DNA from: Urechis unicinctus
Taxonomy: Eukaryota > Annelida > Polychaeta > Xenopneusta > Urechidae
DNA: 64,000 nt
Assembly (NCBI GenBank): GCA_034190875.2
Contig: CM067343.1
Coordinates: 57,488,507-57,552,506 of the forward strand
Reading direction: 5' to 3'
The notes under the pieces are model-generated. The model saw nothing but the letters and a program-made list of their open reading frames with translations. It was not told where the DNA came from and ran no database searches. A program made the position numbers and the translations under genes. Positions 48,495-62,100 of this stretch are shown piece after piece; within the stretch, counting starts at the first letter, position 1; the number at the start of each line of letters is the position of its first letter.

Positions 48495-51400
48495 TATCAT
48501 AATATGGTTTTGGAATTGCAGAGGCCTTCAATCTCAACCACCTGAATTCTAAAATAGCTATTCTAATCAATCAAAACATTCCATACAAAATTATTATTTC
48601 AACTTCTGAAATAAAACATCAAACCATTCAATTTAACATTTTTAACATATCAAACATTTATGACAACCTCAACTCCCTTGACCGAGATCAATACCAGCCT
48701 TTTCTCAATCTTCCTCGAAATATAATAGTTGGTGATTGTAATGCCCATCACCCCTTTTGGTATCACCCCCTCCCAAACAGTAAAGGCAATTCCCTTTTTA
48801 AAAAAATCCAAGACAACAATTACTCTTCTCAACGATAGTTCACCTACTCACTTCCATAATAACGGTTCAAATATCCTTGATCTAATTCTCATTTCTCAAC
48901 ATATTTCGCATAAATTCTTCTATAAAAACACTCACAATACAAAAGAAGTGATCAGTCTATCATCTCCATTACCAATAACCATTCAATCTCATCCTCCTCG
49001 CCATTACCAAAATGGATTGTTAAAAAAGCGAATTAGCCACTTCTCAAAAAACTCTGTAACCAAAAAATGGCCCCTGAAATTCTATCAACAAATCCGCTTA
49101 CCTCAAATGAATATTTTTACAACACTCTAATTGACATAGATCACTTGTACATTACTTTCAATCCACAAAAAAAGTAAACAACCTCAATCCCATCCCTGGT
49201 GGGTAGATGCATGTACTTATGCAATAAAAGAAAGAAAGCTCGTAATAAATATTATCATAATAAAACCCTTGATAACAAAATTCAACTCAAAAAATCAATT
49301 GCTAAAGTGAAATACACTTCAAAGCAAACAAAAGCTAAATACTGGCAAGATAAATGTTCATCTTTAAATTCTCCTAATCTCAAACAACTCAAGCAATCAT
49401 TCTCACTCTCCTATCCCCCCTCTTCTAACAACGCATAATAATCTTTATACAGATAGCAATCAACAAATCACTAATGTTCTTGCATCTCATTTCACAGAAA
49501 CTAGCTCTAATCATAATCAAACCCTTGACTTTACTCCTGAATCCATCTCCACTACAAATCGACAAAAAATCAATGAATCTTCTCCTCTTAATGAACCTTT
49601 CACTATTCAAGAAATAACAAACGCAGTTAACAAAACAAAAAATACATCGCCTGGAAAAGATCTTTTATATACCTCTTTTTTCTTCATTTCCCTCCTGATT
49701 CCCTTGAGATGCTCCTACAAATTTTTAACCAATTATGGCAATATTCTACTACCCCCCTTCCTGGAATTCTTCTATGATTATACCCTTTCGTAAACCCAAT
49801 CTTAACGCGCACGATCCTTCTTCCTACCGTCCAATCATTCTCACCTTTGTTGCCTCAAAAATGTTTGAATCCATCTTGAATAATAGAATATCCTGGCCCC
49901 TTGAGCACAATAATCTATATCATCCCAATCTCACAGCTTCTTGACCCCACCATAGATACCATTCTTCTCCTTACTGACTCCATAAATAAAGGTCTCCTCA
50001 TCAATAAAAAAAATCTCCAAAGCTTACGACATGGTAAACAGAACCTCAATAGAAATTTAAAGCCAAAACATAAGTAATTACAAGCCTTGCCCTTTATTGA
50101 ATTCAAGTTAAAGCCACAACACCATTTCCTCTTCTCTATCCACAGACCTTGGAGTACCTCAAGGTAGTGTACTATCCCCTGCTATCTTTAACATATTTAT
50201 TAACATATACTTCTTCTATTTATGCAGATGACATTATCATATGGGCTACTGGTAAACTATCATTCAGACTCACCAAACCACCTCCTCAATATTGAAAACT
50301 GGGCCTCTAAAGTGTCAAAAAATCACCAACCTTATTAGATATTTCAGTGGCACTTCCTGGAGCACAAACAAATCAACATCATGCAAAATCCATTCATCAC
50401 ACTCATTACAATACATCCTATATGGAGCCCCAGCCATAATCACTGCATGTAAAACAACCATCCACAAATAAGACATTGCTCAATCAGCCACTCTTAGAGA
50501 TATCACTAAATCTCACCAATCTACACTTGCAATTCCTCTTCAGACTTCCAATGGCTTTCCCCCAATCCCGGGGGGGGGTGGCACTTGGCCTTATTCTGGA
50601 TAGGGGTACCCCGTCGCGCGGCACATATATACTACCTCTATACACTTAAGTGCCCCCCCCCGGGCCCCCAATTCCTTTACAGCTTCTAAAATTCACCCTT
50701 AAATATCCAATAAGATCCAAAACCCATGATCTTCCTACCCATCATATTTTTGAAGAATCTTGGCATAACAAAATTAAACATAAACATAAAATTACCAGCA
50801 GCTGAACCCTCCCTCTCATATTATCGCATCCCATCATATCACCTCTACCTGCATACCCCATTCCACCCTGCTATCTAATAAACCTTAATTAAACACTTAA
50901 CTAACCCACAAAGTAATCAAAAACAACCCTGCATACAATAAAAATGTAGCTCTTCAGATCATCAGTCAACTCCCCTGAAACTCTGCACATATCTACACAG
51001 ATGGCTTCAAAAATAACACAAGTACCTCGTACGCCCTTACAATCCCATCTCTAAAATATAATAAATCCTCACGTATTCATTCCCTTTTTTCCATCTTTGT
51101 AGCTGAAGCTTTAGCCATTATAAATTCTCTGTAAATTGCTCTTCATACTAATCTTCCAAACCCTATAATCCTCACAGTCTCCCTCTCAGTTGTTACTGCA
51201 CTCAGAAACAAAAACCTAAATCCCTTCATTCCTGAAATCAAATACCTTTCCATTCTTATATTGCTCATCACAACTATAAAACCTTAATAGCCTGGATTCC
51301 TGCTAGTTGCGGAATCCAGGGAATTGAAACTGCAGACTCAGAAGCAAAAAAATATCATTCCAACCCATACCCATAGATCTAAACACACTCACTATTCTAT

Positions 51401-51520
51401 CATAAATAAACACTTAATACAAACCTGGCAAGAAGAGTGGAACAACTCCTCCTCAACCTTCAAACTTATTAAATCCACAATAGATTATAAACCCCATACC
51501 TTTAATAATAACATATCTTA
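48495..51520 (+). pseudogene. LINE ORF2: endonuclease, reverse transcriptase, RNase H, broken
   Basis: WFWNCRGL near 48510 starts the AP-type endonuclease, and GDCNAHHPFW at 48731-48760 is its catalytic Asp/Asn block. The RT shows SSYRPI and SKMFESILNNRISWPLEHNN (49825-49920) and the catalytic YADD at 50221-50232. The RNase H shows IYTDG at 50991-51005 and VAEALAIINSL near 51100. Many frameshifts and stops interrupt it, and part of the RT is missing around 50240-50560. The product would have nicked target DNA and copied element RNA. This copy cannot. Confidence 0.8.
50567..50664. mobile_element. 98-bp inverted-repeat element with 8-bp target duplication
   Basis: The ends CCCGGGGGGGGG(TG)GCACTT and AAGTGCCCCCCCCCGGG are inverted repeats. 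CCCCCAAT flanks both sides (50559-50566 and 50665-50672). Removing the element and one repeat restores continuous LINE-like sequence. Length, structure and an 8-base duplication fit a MITE of the hAT type. It has no coding capacity. Confidence 0.75.
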
Positions 51521-51589
51521 ACATCGAACGTGGCACTTTGGTTCTTCTTCCATCGGATAGCAACGACACAGTTTCAGAATATTTACTTG

Positions 51590-53760
51590 CCAATCCAACT
51601 ATCTTACTTTCCTATCAACCCTAGCAGCCTACCAAGGATGAATACCCTATCTTACTAAACCACCTCCTTACCTGACTTAACTAACCTTCCTACCTTGCTA
51701 CTGAATCAACACAACGGCATACCTGCCCAACTGTACTATCCTACTTGCGTTTGTTCCACAAGTGCATACCACAAATAACCTACCTACTCATATGCACATC
51801 GTAACGACGCAACTTGAATAAAACTACAGTCCCTGTTCTATCTGCGTACCATACCTAATTAGCCTTCCTGGTTACCTATTTGCCATCCTTGCTTTACTAA
51901 ATGAACTTACCAGACTATCTAATTACTCTTCTCACTTATCTCACAGCTCTATCGTTTCTAATGTACTAACTACGAATATCCTCTACCTAACGCATACCCA
52001 CCAATCTACCTTGACTTTCATAGGTGATTACCTAACCCAACTAGACTACCCTATTTGCTTACCTTCACTTCAAATATACTACCTGTATTACCTCCATATA
52101 AGCCTGTCTACCCTACAACTACAGCTTGTCCAACTAACTACCTGTTATATCTTTCTAGCCAACTAATTACATTAACCAACCCTCCTACCCTGTCTGCCTT
52201 TTTTTTCCTTCTCGATTACCCTCCCTGCCAAATAGTCAATATATCTACATTACATGCTTATCTCCCCCACAGCCCATCTGTCTAGCAACCCCACCTAATT
52301 ACCCATCCCCGTGTAACTAGCCTACCTGGTTAATCTACCCTCCCTACCAAGCTACATTTTCTGACCATTCCGCCCAACAAACTGCTTTAACATGATCAAA
52401 ACGCCCCTCTAGCTTACCCAACTTGTCCATCACACTCCATTGTATCTATCTTATTTTGTTAAATTTCCCGGAATAGTGGAGAGCTTAACGCTTGTGGTAT
52501 TCGCCGGTAGTGGGAAATAATAGTGGACTCCAATACCGCAACAAAACAATGCTCCACAACATGGTATGATATTGTTAGAGCATTTATCATTTGGGAAAAG
52601 AAAGATTTATTTGGCGTTCAACCTTGTATTGATTTGGCTACCTGTTCATGTATTACTCCATAAGCATTCATCAAGTTGTAAATAAGTCTTGGATCCCCGT
52701 GACCGCGAGAATGCCAAATATACCGGCGTATTCGGCGTATCGCGTTTTTAGCTTGTTGCAAATTTGGCTGGTAAAGTTAATATGAGGTGGAATGGGTGCT
52801 GACAAACATGTTAGCATAAAAGCGTGCCTTACATTTGTACCCTGGTCGAAGACGGCGATGCAACAATCGACAATAACGCGTCTTCATAACACCTAGAAAG
52901 ATAACCAGGCCGTTTGGAGTTTATGTTTTGGTTTGAGTTCATACTTCTTCTCGACACAGTCGCAGCTCTAGGCTGGTGTGATAACCGAAAACAAGCAATA
53001 CCTGAGTCACTTGATGAATACACGACGTTGTCATACCAAATTCTTGTAAAAACGGGCAACATTATTGGGGTGTCTCTGAATCGAGCTCTCATTAATTATG
53101 TATAAGTGCGTCAACTTATTCATACAATGATACTGCACCCAACGGTTTTCATCAGTCAAACCTCGGTTTAAAGCCACAAGACGCTTAAACAGTGTTAACT
53201 TTGACATGTGCTTGCTTGCTGATCAAAGCGTATTTTAATTGATCATTATCCTTTTCATCATAGTAATTAATGTGACTTGTATCTGGCGTGGAATGACGTT
53301 GAGGGTAGTATCATTGGCCTCAAGCAACTTATAGCCAGCCCTTACATGCTTGCTCTGGCGTCATATCACATTACCAAGTGTCGCAGCCTAAGCAACTAAC
53401 CATTGCAATTATCATTTTGATTGTCAAACGCAAACGCCATTTAAATGACTATTATATTTTCAGTAATGAAAGCAGCTCATTATAATTGTTAGCCATTATA
53501 CCTATCGTGAGATTCTTTTGTGGAAACCATTAAAGTGAGCTAATCATCTTGGCGATGGCCTCATGCTGCTAATTACATGACTTGGGGCTGCGTTATGTGG
53601 AGTCAGGTTTCACGCTATCTTTAATTATTCTCCTTAACTGCTTGAGTAAGTCATAGTTCGGTTCAGATGCGTGGAGTGATTATGTCCAACGTTGACACTA
53701 CTATATATCGTGCGTAGTATGAACCAGCGGTAAGGAGCATAATTAACGGCAGTGTGAAAT
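51590..53760 (+). repeat. Alpha repeat, unit 3 (5' truncated)
   Basis: Begins at the equivalent of about 34240 in unit 2, next to the LINE, and is collinear to 53760, including the CCTA-rich tract and TGGCTGGTAAAGTTAATATG near 52766. Confidence 0.85.
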
Positions 53761-53839
53761 CTGGCTCCACATGATGCAGCCCCTAATCATGTAATTGGTA
53801 ACATGAGGCAAACGCCAAGATAATTTGCCCATTTTAATG

Positions 53840-54060
53840 GGTAACACATAAGGCCCGTTTCCTGCACTGTGTTTTGTAAATATGTGGACGTCCCCTGCTA
53901 AACGGTTATGTTAAACTAGCATTTCGCGAACTATAAAATCACAGTTGACAGTCCATTGCGGCTGCGGGGTAATAGCGCGACGGTGGATTGCGTTACACCT
54001 TAAATAATCTGTACACGAATTGTTCCTACTGATCGGTAGCGAGAACTAGGGTAAGTATAC
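53840..54060 (+). pseudogene. GABA-B intron-7 remnant, unit 3
   Basis: Same sequence type as 36500-36712 and 18708-18940, directly followed by the TA microsatellite. Confidence 0.7.
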
Positions 54061-54945
<885 letters not shown>

Positions 54946-55770
54946 ATATATGCGTTCTGGGCCTGGGATACACGAGTGGTATGAAAGTTTGTTTCGGATT
55001 TTACATCAGCCCGATAGAGTTTGATGTCAAACTGTTAACATGTTTGTGTGAATGTGCGAGAGCATATGAATAATTCGTAGTATATCGTAATGTAGGAGCC
55101 AACAGCAGTCTATACTCTGCAAATAGGCATACAGTGTTGCAGATAATTATTAATTGCGTTTGTTCGCAGCAGTAACATGTTAAACTAGGTTAGCTGCATG
55201 TTATCTGCATCACTTGTATTGATTCTTAATCTCCAGCGTTTCTTATTTCTCCAGGTGTAAATCAAAGCACTCACTCAAAACTGATTTAGATGTGCATATA
55301 CAACGTGGTCATATTCGCCATAATGGGGGCTGCCATCAGTTATGTGCTGTCGAACGAGATCAAGTTCTCGTGTGGATTTGTTCCAAAAGTTTGACGTACT
55401 TGTTATTCCATTAACAGGGGATGGTTAGCAGTCAATCATTAAGACCATTAGAAGGCGAAAATATTCCAACATGGTCATTTAAACTACCTTTAACGACTTG
55501 TAAATTGCGACATTGCCAATTATCGCCAACGGCCGAAAGCAATTAAACTTAGTATGGACATTAATGATCGATTGCACGTAGCACCGTATATAATGTTGTC
55601 TCAGGTATTTGCTGTCCAGCGTGGGCAGCATCAAATTCAACCCATGGAGCGGTCACCTCCAATATTGCGGGACCAAGCACAGAAGGGAATTCTGTTGTAA
55701 AACCTGCTCAACCAAAAGCCACATATGCAGGAAAAGGAAACCACAATGTTCACAAGATAAGTATTTGATA
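54946..55770 (+). pseudogene. GABA-B receptor remnant, exons 13 end, 14 and 15
   Basis: GCGTTCTGGGCCTGGGATAC at 54950 matches the end of exon 13. Exon 14 sequence (55255 to about 55391) starts GTG TAA, has lost bases after AAAGCACTC, and lacks most of TM7. The last-exon remnant starts at 55605 after TTGTCTCAG and carries remnant-type features (TGCTCAACCAAAAGCC; GTTCACAAGATAAG) shared with 19317-19420. Unit 3 thus keeps more of the broken upstream receptor than units 1 and 2. Confidence 0.85.
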
Positions 55771-56692
55771 CGTCCGCTGCATGGTCTACGCTATAAGTTT
55801 GTATAACTATAAAACATGCACTCAAATAAGTCGAGCTTCGCATACTAATTATTTGTTTAGCCTCAACTAGATGCGATGTTAAGATGTCTCAAATGGAATT
55901 CAGGAGGGTTGTGATGCTGTGGTGGATTGTAATTCGCAAATAAATGTAATAGTCCTTGGGCCATTGGATCGTAAGGATTGGATGCGTTGGCGAAACATTT
56001 GGAAGAAAAGGCATCCTTTGTAAACATGTCGGGATAACACCATGCCGTCCATTTGTACCCTGGTCGGAGGCTGGGATACATCGATCGACAAAAATGCGTC
56101 TTCAAAACGCATAGATAAACAAACAGGGGGTACTCCACAGCTGTTCGATTGAATTCTATGTTCTTACTTGAGTTTATGCTTCTTCTCGACACAGTCGTAG
56201 TTACAGGCTGGCGTGATAACCGGTTACAAGCGATACCTGAGTCACTTGTTGATTATACGTCGTCGTCATACCAACACACTGGGGCAGTCTCTGAAGCATG
56301 TTTTAATCAAATATGTACCTGCCAACTCATTTATACAATGACACTGCACCTAACGGCTTTTAAGATGCGTTGTCGTCCAAATCTCGTTTAAAGCCAGAAA
56401 GCGCTCAAATGGGGTGGCGTGGAATGGCGTTGAGAGTAGTAACATTGGTCTCAAGCAACTCATAGCCAGCCCTGATATGCTTGCTCTGGCAGGCTGCAAA
56501 GCTTATCGTCTCATTTCACATTACCAAGACAAGTGACGTAACATAAACAACGAACCGCAGGACGTCGAGCGTCCGTGTATTCTTGCCATTGGATGCTTCA
56601 TATCCGAGCCGACCTGTGCAGACTGATTAGGCTACTGTGTGTTGGGTGGGGGGGGGGGGGGGGGGGGGGGGTGGAGGCTATAGCGCGAGTGT

Positions 56693-56700
56693 TATATAGG
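56693..56700 (+). promoter_or_regulatory. TATA box of receptor copy B
   Basis: TATATAGG, 109 bases before the ATG at 56809. A G run of about 24 bases (56648-56671) sits 21 bases upstream, against 10 in copy A. Confidence 0.5.
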
Positions 56701-56727
56701 AGGGCAGAGAGGAGTCAGACAGGTGAC

Positions 56728-56763
56728 ATGGCCAGCTTCACGCGGCATGGCGCACTTTGCTGA
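56728..56763 (+). promoter_or_regulatory. Upstream ORF of 11 codons, receptor copy B
   Basis: Same start, length and stop as the uORF at 20321-20356, with one Val to Gly change (GTC to GGC). Confidence 0.5.
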
Positions 56764-57234
56764 CCGATCTCCAATCACTACAACAAGCGGCTCACTATAT
56801 GTGCGGAAATGGCTACCTGCCAAGTTGCAATTCTGCTGTTCATACTTAGTTCAGTACTCATTGGTAGTTCCATTCGAGCTGAACCTAGAAACGACACAAA
56901 GGGGCTGGTTCCACTGTATTTGTTAGGATTGGTGCCCATGACTGGCGATTCGTGGCCTGCAGGGAAAGCCATACTGACAACGTTCGATATGGCTTTAGAA
57001 CACGTCAACTCGAAAAGTGATCTCCTACCAGGATATGACTTGCGCATGCACTGGAGTGATACTAAGGTAAGGGCGATCAGCAGTATCATTCCTACTTACT
57101 CTCAGTCTGACTCCAAGTCTCTAAGTTAATTAACCCAAAGCCAACCTTCTGTCGACCTTAGGTCCGCGCCTATCCCATATTCATCAATCTTCGGCCTACC
57201 TTCAGCCTACTTTCGGCCTACCTTCATCCTAACC

Positions 57235-57505
57235 TCAACCTTCTCTCAGTATAAACTCAGCCAACCCTCAGTCTATTCTTAACTAATCCTCAAAGTTATC
57301 ACAGCCTACGCTCGATCCACCCTCAACCTTCTCTCAGCATAAACTCAGCCAACCCTCAGTCTATTCTAAACTAATCCTCAAAGTTATCACAGCCTACGCT
57401 CGATCCACCCTCAACCTTCTCTCAGTATAAACTCAGCCAACCCTCAGTCTATTCTAAACTAATCCTCAAAGTTATCACAGCCTACGCTCGATCCACCCTC
57501 AACCT
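57235..57505 (+). repeat. 88-bp tandem repeat in intron 1 of copy B, three copies
   Basis: GTCTATTC recurs at 57271, 57359 and 57447, within units that include CTCAAAGTTATCACAGCCTA. Copy A has one unit. A further 166-bp duplication is visible with AAACGTCATTCATCCTACCT at 57870 and 58036. Confidence 0.9.
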
Positions 57506-58627
57506 TTTTACATCCTAAACTCGGATCACCTTATCTTGCTCAAATGTCTTCATTCTGTCTACCCTGATCCTGCCCTCAGCCTACAATCATCCTGCTTTCA
57601 GCCTATGCTTATCCTTCTCTCAGCTTGATCTCATCCTGCTCTCAGTCTACCTGTATCCTGCTCTCAGTCTGCTCTCGTCCTGCTCTCAGTCTTCTCATCC
57701 GGTTCTCAGTCTACATTCAGCCTATCTTTAGTCTGCATTCTGCCTACCCTCAGTCTACCCTCAGTCTACTTTCGTCTTGCTCGCAGCATTTTGCCTACTC
57801 TAATTCTACCCATCTGGCTAGTCTCAGCCTACACCCATCCTGCTCTCAGCCTATATTCAGCCTACCCCTAAACGTCATTCATCCTACCTCAGCCTACTCT
57901 AAGTCTACATACACCCTCCCAACTCTCATTCTACATTCAGCCTACCTCCAACCTACCCTCATCAGTCTACATACAGCCACAGCCTACCCCAAGGCCTCAA
58001 ACAGGCTACTCTCAAGCTATATTCAGCCTATCCCTAAACGTCATTCATCCTACCTCAGCCTACTCTAAGTCTACATACCCCCTCCCAACTCTCATTCTAC
58101 ATTCAGCCTACCCCCAACCTACCCTCAGTCTACATACAGCCACAGCCTACCCCAAGGCCTCAAACAGGCTACTCTCAAGCTATATTCAGCCTACTCTTAG
58201 CCTTTTCCTGTCTACCTCAGACTACCTTAAGTCTTATGGGAACAATCAGTCGTACTGTGTATGGGGATCTTTGAGTGTTGCCGCTTATTGAAGTTGAGTA
58301 CATATGTTCTGCAGTGCGAAGCTGGGCCAGGCATCACGCCTCAACAACTTTACCAGCAGCCAAACAAGATCACGCTGGTTGCTCCGTGGCTTGCATCCCG
58401 ACAGCCGAGGCATCTCTGTCATGGAACCTCACAGTGGTAGGTGACTCTCAGTCTGCCCAACTCTGTATTGGGTGGTTACAATCTCACTGTGCCTACCCCC
58501 AACCTACCAGTACCCTCAGTCTACATACAGCCAAGCCTACCCCAAGGCCTGATCAGCCTACTCCTTACTTCCTGTCTACCTCAGACTACATCAACTATCA
58601 AGTTAATTCCTTTACATATTTTCCGTT

Positions 58628-58690
58628 GCAACAGCCGAGGCATCTCTGTCATGGAACCTCACAGTGGTAGTGACTCTCATCTGTTGAGCG
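58628..58690 (+). repeat. Duplicated 3' end of exon 2, copy B
   Basis: ACAGCCGAGGCATCTCTGTC through the GTGGTAG donor region is repeated here about 230 bases after the exon 2 original (58401-58440), with partial intron 1-like sequence between. It is too short to replace the exon. Confidence 0.8.
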
Positions 58691-58928
58691 GGCTACATAA
58701 TCTCCAGTGCTGATCATTATTATGCCACATAAAGTGCCGAAGGCTACATGAAAGTCAATCAACGCCATATGTTTTCGTTGAGAGAGCTACATAAAAAGCT
58801 TATAATTCCTTTAATTTTCCGTTGCAAAAGCCACATTGCTATTATATTTTCCAATGATAAAGGTACACAAAAGCCATTTAAAAAACCACTCGAGAGAAAG
58901 TGAATATTATATTGATTATCATGATAAA

Positions 58929-59135
<207 letters not shown>

Positions 59136-62100
59136 ATGATAAACAGACAGTTCTATACCCCATTATGACTAGATATATGAGATGTCAATTGACTACATTT
59201 CATAAGGCGATATTACAGGTGTCCTATAGCTGTCTGGCACCAACCCTTTCAAACAAGAACAGATTTCCCCACTTTTTCCGTACAGCCACACCAGACATAA
59301 TGCAAAACCCGGCTCGCGTCGCGCTTATGTCTCTGATCGGCTGGAAAAACGTGGCCATATTCCAAGAATCTTTGGAGTACTTCTCCTCAGTAAGTGTCTA
59401 TTTACTCAACACATGGTACTGAGGCATAGATTTAGCGGGTTTTATTGATGATGGTATTCGCGTATTGTTTGTTTTGATGTAGTTAATGGACGATCTCATT
59501 GTTCTGATGGAAGATGCCAATATAACTCTCATCACCAACGAAATATTCCAGAAGGATTATACATTGCAGCTGAAAAACCTACAGGTAATTGCCTTGCTAT
59601 TAGTGAAACCTAGCATACAACGGAAGTGATGAGGCACTTTCATCGGTCATTACTCTTTTATCTGCGTGATTGCGGAATAATGATAAACGCAATGTTTTAA
59701 CTTGATCCCTGCCAGATAAATTCTATGAACTCTGATAGTGTAGGTCGAATTATAACTGTAATGTTCTGTATATCATATTTCATTGACCGTCTGAAGATAA
59801 TTTTGCCGTTACCTCTCATACACAATACAAAAATGTCACTTATTCAAAATGCTGTGGCCACACAGGATACGCAAATGTCAATTTTCCTTAATGATATGCA
59901 TAGTGTCCTTTAATAATCCTCTTTGCTTGGATTACTGTAGAAATGAGATAGGTCTGCGGCATGTTTTGCACTTCCACGCCTCTCTGTTATGTAACAGCTT
60001 CATTTTCGTTTAATCAGTATGTTTTACAGTGCAATCTTCGGGGTGTTATTCCTTAAACGCGCGTCTGTGTCACAGCGCAAAAAGGCGCGAATTATTATCA
60101 CTGGCTTCTACGAAGACTTTGCTGTTTCTATTTTCTGTGAAGTAGGCTTTGATTTACGTAAATCATGTTCGTCATATTCCAGGTGTATACATTGATATGT
60201 TAGCAGCATTTTGGCTTCTCTGCTCTAATCGTTTTTTTTGTATAAATCATGTTATGTGTTTCTGGTTTAGGCGTATCATATGGGACTTTATGGTGACCAC
60301 ATCTTATGGACCATGCCTAACTGGTACTCTGAACACTGGTGGCAAAACGCGAAAGGCTGTACTCCCGAAGAACTGATTCAGGTGATCAACGGCTCCCTCT
60401 ACTTCGGCCCCGTGTACAAGAATCCCATTTCGGAGATAAGCATAGCTGGTATTGACGCCGACCAATTTGACGAATTACTTTTCGCGAGATCCAACTACAC
60501 GCAACTTTATGGGAGCAATCTTGCACCGATGTATTATGATGCGATTTGGGCGGCAGCTCTAGCTCTCAATGAGACCCTGGACAAAATGGAGAAGCGAGGT
60601 AACCACATTTTAAAAAATTGTTCAAGTTAAAAAAACTTACACCGAAATCTCACAAATTATCACAACAACAACGACTGCTTCCAGGAATCAATAAGAGTTT
60701 GGCAGATTTTGCCTACAAAGATCACGACGTGAACAGCCTCATTATTGAGAGCATGTACGACCTTGAATTCATCGGTGTACGCGGCTACACCAAATTCGAT
60801 GCTAATGGAGATCCTTCCGGCATTGTTGAAATCCTCCAACATCAAGGTACACCATATCCACAACAGGCATGATCTCCTTATATAGAAAACCTGCACAATT
60901 AAGCTCATCGCAAATACACGACGATGAATAAAAGGCCTGTTTCAGGCACTGTGTTTAGTAAATATGTCGACATAGTTCATTACTACAGCTACATGTTGTA
61001 CACCCCTGTAAAACTAGCTTCTTGCGAACAATACAATGAAAGGTGGCAGGTGAGGGATGCTGCGGGATAGCAGTATGAGGGTAGATTGCGTTTCACATTG
61101 TTCATAATGGATGATCGGTAGTGAGCAGTAGGGTAGATATACAATAGGTGCGTCAGTGTGCGTGGCATATGTGTGCTTCTTGTTAGCTTATTATCAAAGA
61201 TATATAAAGTCACCAGCCCCGTATATATTCCAGGGACCGTATTATCACACAGAAGGAAGCGTCCCGGCCATTGAGCATGAAACCTAATGCTTCTGTTTGT
61301 TACAGGTGAATCGATGAAGCAGGTCGGTCTCTTTTTACCTCGAGGGGGTGACTCGGACGAAGGTGTATTCCAGTGGGTCGATGGCGGAATCGTGTGGAGA
61401 GGCGAGTCAGATGCCATTGCATAGTTTCATGACCTGTGTTTTACCGAGACGGCTTGTGCTAGCAAAGTGAGATGCGAGCTAATTTGCCATGTCTACATAT
61501 GTGTGTGCAGGAGGCAGGCCACCCAAGGACTCTGTTGTTACCATTATTAAACTGGTATTTGTGTCCGATGTAATGTACTCGACTATGACGAGTCTGGCCG
61601 TTCTTGGAATCATCCTGGCAGTTTCTTTGTTAACGTTCAATGTCTGCTTTAGAAAAACAAGGTCATATCTTTTTAACATATCGCCAAGCACAACATTACG
61701 TCGTAATAATACTATTGTATATTACAAAGCACTGCGGTATCTTAAGTAAACATGAGGTTCACCACCAACGAGGCACATATGATTTACAAACATGATGGAT
61801 CTAGCAAAATTCATAAATAATGTTGTAAAGGATGTTGTGACTGCATTGTGCTACATGGTGGTACGTGGTCTAACTGTACCAGGTTAATCAAGTTGTCTTC
61901 GCCAAACATCAATAACCTTATCCTGGTCGGCTGTACTCTCATCTATACGACAGTGATCGCGCAAGAGCGGTCTCAACACACAGTCACTCAATTCTGTACA
62001 GTAAGTGGTGTTGGCTTCTCTGCACTCTCTCATTAGCACGTAATTGATGGTGTCCATTATCGTTTGATATCTGTGTGGAAATCGCTATAGTACAGTTAGC

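Larger units (their letters stand above)
47021..51530 (+). mobile_element. Decayed Jockey/I-like LINE retrotransposon
   Basis: In order on the plus strand: a tandem 5' region, an ORF1 with three zinc knuckles, an endonuclease, a reverse transcriptase and an RNase H. An RNase H downstream of the RT points to the I or Jockey group. Numerous stops and frameshifts make it dead. It is much poorer in G than typical coding DNA here. The right junction at about 51540-51590 passes into a 5'-truncated alpha repeat, so the insertion, or a later rearrangement at it, defines the start of unit 3. Confidence 0.85.

Noticed and set aside
57625-58068. 147-codon plus-strand frame rich in Ser, Leu and Tyr
   Set aside because: It lies in the pyrimidine-rich intron 1 repeat of copy B. 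The long open frame results from the low G content, not from coding.
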